Assembly: GCA_902793515.1 (NCBI GenBank)
Contig: CADBDO010000034.1
Span: forward strand, 1-7,842
Direction of reading: 5' to 3'
Source: an uncultured Erysipelotrichaceae bacterium
Lineage (GTDB): Bacteria; Bacillota_I; Bacilli_A; RFN20; CAG-826
DNA: 7,842 nucleotides
Part shown: positions 5,288-7,842 of the stretch, in pieces
How the letters are laid out: each line of letters starts with the position of its first letter
Numbering within the stretch: position 1 is the stretch's first letter
The notes under the pieces: generated by a model
Database searches by the model: none
Told to the model about the DNA's origin: nothing
What the model saw: only the letters and a program-made list of their open reading frames with translations
Program-made: the position numbers and the translations under genes

Positions 5288-6988
5288 TTACGCTATAGAG
5301 GATGAATTGATCGCGTTTAAGAGGGCTTCGCTATCATAGAAGTTCTCGTAAGCGAAATCGATATCTGGCTCAATGCCGTGCTCGATCGAGACGAAATCCT
5401 TATCGCCGTTTTCTTTTTCCTCGACGTGTCTCATCGTGTAGGTTGAGCTGATGGTGATGCCTGTGCCATCGGCTAAGACGAGGGAGAGGATGCTACAGGT
5501 TCCACCGCCGGACTTCTTTCCGATGATTTTCCCTAGATTCATGTCTTTGAAGGTGCTGCTCATGAGGTTAGCGGCGCTGAAAGTGTTTATGCCAGTTAGG
5601 AGATACCAATCGTACTCGTCATAGGCGTCATGGTCCTCAAAGTCACCATCGCCATCGATATCGACGACATAGCTATCGGTGACGAATTCGTTGTCTAATG
5701 TGTCATAAGTGGATAAAGGAATCTTCTCATCGGTCATGAAGCCAGCGACTTTTTCCATGGCCGCTAAAGAGCCACCGCCATTGAGGCTAAGATCAAGAAC
5801 GACCTTATTGATTCCTCCATGGTTCTCAATCTGATTCATGCAGTAATGCATGTAGTGATATGAATCATACTTCCAAGCGTCTTCTTTCACGTTGCCATCT
5901 TTGTCATAGATCTGTGAGATCATGCCTACATCGAAAGAATCGAGGGTGATGATGGCCATATCACCTTCGAATCTTACTTCTTCGGTGTTGGTGATTATGG
6001 ATCCTCTTAATTCCTTCAAAACGTCTCTTCTTTCATGAAACTCGCTATAGAAATCACCGAAGTCATCTCTAGTGACTTTCGCTAAGTCAGGATCGCAATA
6101 GTAGGATGGGAGATCGAGTCTCGTATGGAGCTCGTCTAATTGCTTATAGACGATATCCTTGTATGCGGAGTAGTTCTCCGATGAATCAGTTGAATAGAGT
6201 TTCTCGAGAGTGTCCTTATCAAGATAATCGGCAAAATGCTCATAGCCCTTCTCTTCTTTTAGGCCGTAAAGAACATCAAAGGTGAAGCAAAGAGAATTGA
6301 CCGCGGCTTCTCTCATCGATTTGGTCTGGGGTTTCTTGTTGTCTCGACAGTTATAGTACTCAGGAAGGTTCCTTACTTCCCCGACGGTGACGAAGATGGA
6401 TGACCCATTGTAGAAGAGATTTAGTCCACCCATTGCGCAGAAAAGGGTATTGAGGACGAAGAGAGGCAGCCATACAATCTGATTCCCCTCTCTGACTTCG
6501 AAGCCGTAATCATCGAGGTCAATCTCAAAAGTCGCGTCTCTATCATAAAAGTCGTTCGTTCTTTCTAAGTGTTCGTTGTAGTTGGTGCTTGAAGCTGCAG
6601 CAGAACACCAAAGGAATTCATAATAGCTAGCGGCCCATATCTTGTTATTGTTGCTATTAAAAACAATCGGATGGGATTTTCGGTAATACAAGGTGAATAT
6701 GTCATCGCCCTGATTGGTTTCATAGGAGAAATTGCCATAGTCGAAATACCCTCTGAAGGCATATAAGAAATCCCGTAGTCTTACGTAAGGAACATCCTCG
6801 TATTCATTGAAATAATGAACGGCAAGTTTGTCGCCAGCGATGTAATAGTCATCCTCCGCCCGATTGACGATTTGCAGTTCTTTTGTATAACCATGCGTTT
6901 CAGTGTCATCGACAAAGCCACAGCCAAAACGGAAGCAACTTGAAAGTAACATTGAAGCAAGAGGGATAAGCAAGAGGCGTTTCTTCAT
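5288..6988 (-). CDS. Surface lipoprotein with C-terminal S41-family peptidase domain
   Basis: This 566-residue protein starts with a lipoprotein signal, MKKRLLLIPLASMLLSSC, with C18 as the lipid-bearing residue, so it should be anchored outside the membrane. Residues about 50-200 have short repeats of the type VPYVRLRDFLYAF that recall the copper-amine-oxidase N-terminal stalk fold; this is a weak call. From about 340 the S41 peptidase (tail-specific protease) fold is visible: AIITLDSFDVG, VVLDLSLNGGG (396-406), LLTGINTFSAANLM (463-476) with S471 as likely nucleophile, and GKIIGKKSGGGTCS (486-499). In classical C-terminal processing peptidases the last segment has a catalytic Lys (GKG); here it is GGG. 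An insertion with D443-x-D-x-D-G-D looks like an EF-hand calcium loop. It is a single-gene unit between two terminators. The substrate is unknown, and loss of activity is possible. Confidence 0.85.
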   Translation of the reverse strand: MKKRLLLIPLASMLLSSCFRFGCGFVDDTETHGYTKELQIVNRAEDDYYIAGDKLAVHYFNEYEDVPYVRLRDFLYAFRGYFDYGNFSYETNQGDDIFTLYYRKSHPIVFNSNNNKIWAASYYEFLWCSAAASSTNYNEHLERTNDFYDRDATFEIDLDDYGFEVREGNQIVWLPLFVLNTLFCAMGGLNLFYNGSSIFVTVGEVRNLPEYYNCRDNKKPQTKSMREAAVNSLCFTFDVLYGLKEEKGYEHFADYLDKDTLEKLYSTDSSENYSAYKDIVYKQLDELHTRLDLPSYYCDPDLAKVTRDDFGDFYSEFHERRDVLKELRGSIITNTEEVRFEGDMAIITLDSFDVGMISQIYDKDGNVKEDAWKYDSYHYMHYCMNQIENHGGINKVVLDLSLNGGGSLAAMEKVAGFMTDEKIPLSTYDTLDNEFVTDSYVVDIDGDGDFEDHDAYDEYDWYLLTGINTFSAANLMSSTFKDMNLGKIIGKKSGGGTCSILSLVLADGTGITISSTYTMRHVEEKENGDKDFVSIEHGIEPDIDFAYENFYDSEALLNAINSSSIA

Positions 6989-6994
6989 AGGATG

Positions 6995-7000
6995 ATTTTA
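6995..7000 (-). promoter_or_regulatory. Likely -10 element of the S41 peptidase gene, leaderless spacing
   Basis: TAAAAT on the minus strand (5 of 6 match to TATAAT) is exactly 6 nt before the ATG at 6988. Only 39 bp separate the ATG from the previous terminator, so the promoter must lie here. No convincing -35 box is seen at 17-18 bp (GGTTTT or TGGTTT), and there is no Shine-Dalgarno site. A start at or next to the A of ATG would make the mRNA leaderless. Confidence 0.45.
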
Positions 7001-7025
7001 CAATAAACGCTTAACGAAAAACCAT

Positions 7026-7082
7026 AGCAAAAAGCCCCCTACTACTTAAGTAAGGGGCTGATTCATGCAGGATTTGCTAGGG
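7026..7082 (-). repeat. Terminator-containing intergenic repeat, copy 2
   Basis: This is the second copy of the element at 5226-5283, with identical blocks AGCAAAAAGCCCCCT, AAGGGGC and TTTGCTAGGG and nearly identical spacing. The sequences between the blocks differ, yet both form hairpins. That argues for conservation of a framework and not a recent simple duplication. It lies 18 bp after the stop of the 74-residue gene. Confidence 0.7.
7028..7059 (-). terminator. Intrinsic terminator after the regulator cassette
   Basis: On the minus strand AGCCCCTTACT pairs with AGTAGGGGGCT across an 11-bp stem with one U-G wobble and a 5-nt loop, then TTTTTGC follows. This is a strong rho-independent terminator. 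It closes the two-gene cassette and leaves about 40 bp for the promoter of the next gene. Confidence 0.85.
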
Positions 7083-7100
7083 GTTATTTGGCTTCAGGAT

Positions 7101-7325
7101 TTATAAGGTATCCGAATTGCCAGCTTTTTTGAGACGATCCTCATACAAAGAGAAAAGGTAGAGGGCAGATTCGCCATATAAACCCGTCTCATCGTCATCG
7201 AGCAAATCGACGACCTCGGAATCATAGAGCCTTTTTCTCGCTTCTTCGAGGCTTAAACCATATTTCTTTGCGATGAGCTCAATGGTCCCTGTTATCAATA
7301 TGGTTTTTGCGATTGTGTGTCCCAT
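7101..7325 (-). CDS. Small acidic hypothetical protein, partner of the XRE/DUF3791-like regulator
   Basis: This 74-residue protein is soluble. It has a helix containing IELIAKKYGLSLEEARKRLYDS (15-36), an acidic run DLLDDDETG (40-48), and a conserved-looking GLYGESALYLFSLYED segment (48-63). I do not recognise a named domain with certainty; it resembles small proteins that accompany DUF3791 genes in Bacillota. Its ATG overlaps the stop of the regulator upstream as TAATG, and a GGAAGG site lies about 10 nt before ATG, so the two are translated from one mRNA. It could be the second half of a toxin-antitoxin-like or other two-component cassette, but nothing here shows toxicity or enzyme activity. 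Confidence 0.75.
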   Translation of the reverse strand: MGHTIAKTILITGTIELIAKKYGLSLEEARKRLYDSEVVDLLDDDETGLYGESALYLFSLYEDRLKKAGNSDTL

Positions 7326-7777
7326 TATTTGGTGCCTTCCGATAATCTTTTGCCAATGTATTCGTTGATTGCGTCCGCGGACATGCCGTGCATATCTTCG
7401 TAATCGCCTTCGAGCTCTTTGATGATCCCTTTTTCATTGAGGGCTTTAAAAACGCTCTTGCTACTCTCTTGAGCGTAGGAAGCGTATTGTTCAACGCACA
7501 TAACGATGAATCGGTTAACCTTTTTATCTAGTAAGGTAATTGCTCTTGTGGCCCTCTTCCTATTTGGAATATCTTCGGTGGAGCCAATTTCGAAAGAGAG
7601 GTTCAGAAACCCTAACAACTTAATAAGGTTGTCGATAGAATAATTCCCCTTCCCATTTTCTATGGACCAAAGGGTTGCCCTGGCTATGCCAACCTCTTTG
7701 GCGACATCATTCACCCTGAGATTCAGCTCAAGCCTTTTATTCCTTATTCTTCTTCCGAGTTCAAGCTTCGTTTCCAT
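7325..7777 (-). CDS. XRE-family DNA-binding protein with C-terminal DUF3791-like domain
   Basis: This 150-residue protein has an N-terminal helix-turn-helix of the Cro/C1 type (about 8-64): LGRRIRNKRLELNL, then VNDVAKEVGIARATLWSIENGKG, in which the turn and recognition helix are clear. The C-terminal half (about 84-148) contains VNRFIVMCVEQYASYAQESS, a short KALNEKGIIKELEGDYEDMH stretch and a final helix ADAINEYIGKRL. This matches my memory of DUF3791, a small domain often found in toxin-antitoxin-like cassettes of Bacillota; that part is an inference from pattern. The gene leads a two-gene unit with the 74-residue protein. It likely binds its own promoter, where an inverted repeat overlaps the -35 box. 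No Shine-Dalgarno site precedes ATG, and the -10 box is only 6 nt upstream. Confidence 0.85.
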   Translation of the reverse strand: METKLELGRRIRNKRLELNLRVNDVAKEVGIARATLWSIENGKGNYSIDNLIKLLGFLNLSFEIGSTEDIPNRKRATRAITLLDKKVNRFIVMCVEQYASYAQESSKSVFKALNEKGIIKELEGDYEDMHGMSADAINEYIGKRLSEGTK

Positions 7778-7783
7778 ATCTTA

Positions 7784-7813
7784 ATCATATGTCATTCAAA
7801 TAGTTAATGTCTA
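7784..7813 (-). promoter_or_regulatory. Promoter of the XRE regulator cassette, leaderless spacing
   Basis: TAGACA (7813-7808, 5 of 6) and TATGAT (7789-7784, 5 of 6) are separated by 18 bp. The ATG at 7777 begins 6 nt after the -10 box, so the expected transcription start falls on or next to the A of the start codon. The sequence before ATG (TTAAGAT) has no Shine-Dalgarno site. Confidence 0.7.
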
Positions 7814-7816
7814 TTT
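7798..7816. promoter_or_regulatory. Inverted repeat overlapping the -35 box, candidate self-operator
   Basis: AAATAG and CTATTT are perfect 6-bp arms around a 7-nt spacer and cover the -35 hexamer of the cassette promoter. Symmetric sites of this size at this position are typical of autoregulating XRE proteins. The arms are A/T-rich, so chance is not excluded. Confidence 0.45.
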
Positions 7817-7842
7817 TATTGAACCTTAACACTTTTTCAAAA

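Noticed and set aside
7323..7334. CCAAATAATGG shared by the rnfE/rnfA junction and the regulator cassette junction
   Set aside because: An 11-base match at two TAATG overlaps is most simply explained by shared stop-start geometry and chance; flanking bases differ.
1..7842. CRISPR array, tRNA, rRNA or insertion sequence
   Set aside because: No regularly spaced direct repeats, no tRNA cloverleaf or rRNA stretches, and no transposase-like frame or terminal inverted repeats were seen on either strand.

Overview
The window carries a seven-gene block on the minus strand encoding an Rnf-type membrane electron-transport complex. It is followed by the first third of a flavin transferase gene (apbE) that runs off the left edge. 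Three further minus-strand genes lie at the right: a secreted S41-peptidase-like lipoprotein and a two-gene regulator cassette. No gene on the plus strand is supported. The organism looks like a Bacillota member, perhaps a gut lineage of class Bacilli near the mollicute-like groups. This rests on lipoprotein signals, the clostridial-type gene order rnfC-D-G-E-A-B, strong Shine-Dalgarno sites inside the operon and the flavour of the small genes. TGA is used as a stop (rnfD, rnfG), so the mycoplasma code does not apply. The lineage call is tentative.

Layout in transcription order (right to left): 7777-7101, an XRE-type regulator with a C-terminal DUF3791-like domain and a 74-residue partner, with a good promoter at the right edge and a terminator at 7059-7028. 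6988-5288, a 566-residue lipoprotein with an S41 peptidase domain, followed by a terminator built on the same repeat framework. 5287-5102, an intergenic region with that terminator, a large palindrome, a promoter and a small hairpin. 5101-239, rnfC, rnfD, rnfG, rnfE, rnfA, a 71-residue Cys-rich membrane protein and a very short rnfB, almost all touching or overlapping. 231-1, the apbE start.

How the genes work together: Rnf complexes couple electron transfer between reduced ferredoxin and NAD+ to ion movement across the membrane. RnfC is the NADH side and RnfB the usual ferredoxin entry. RnfA and RnfE hold an intramembrane iron-sulfur cluster. RnfD and RnfG normally carry FMN bound covalently to threonine, attached by ApbE.

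This copy departs from the standard in several linked ways. RnfB stops after its first four-Cys domain and has no ferredoxin-like domains. A second small membrane protein with a matching NC-x2-C-x3-GC motif sits beside it. RnfD has lost a recognisable SGAT flavin-attachment motif. RnfG has Cys in place of Ser in that motif. These differences are the best candidate here for something undescribed: a reduced or re-wired Rnf complex. A second theme is translation: none of the three operon-leading genes has a Shine-Dalgarno site, and two have a -10-like hexamer exactly 6 nt before ATG, suggesting leaderless mRNAs.
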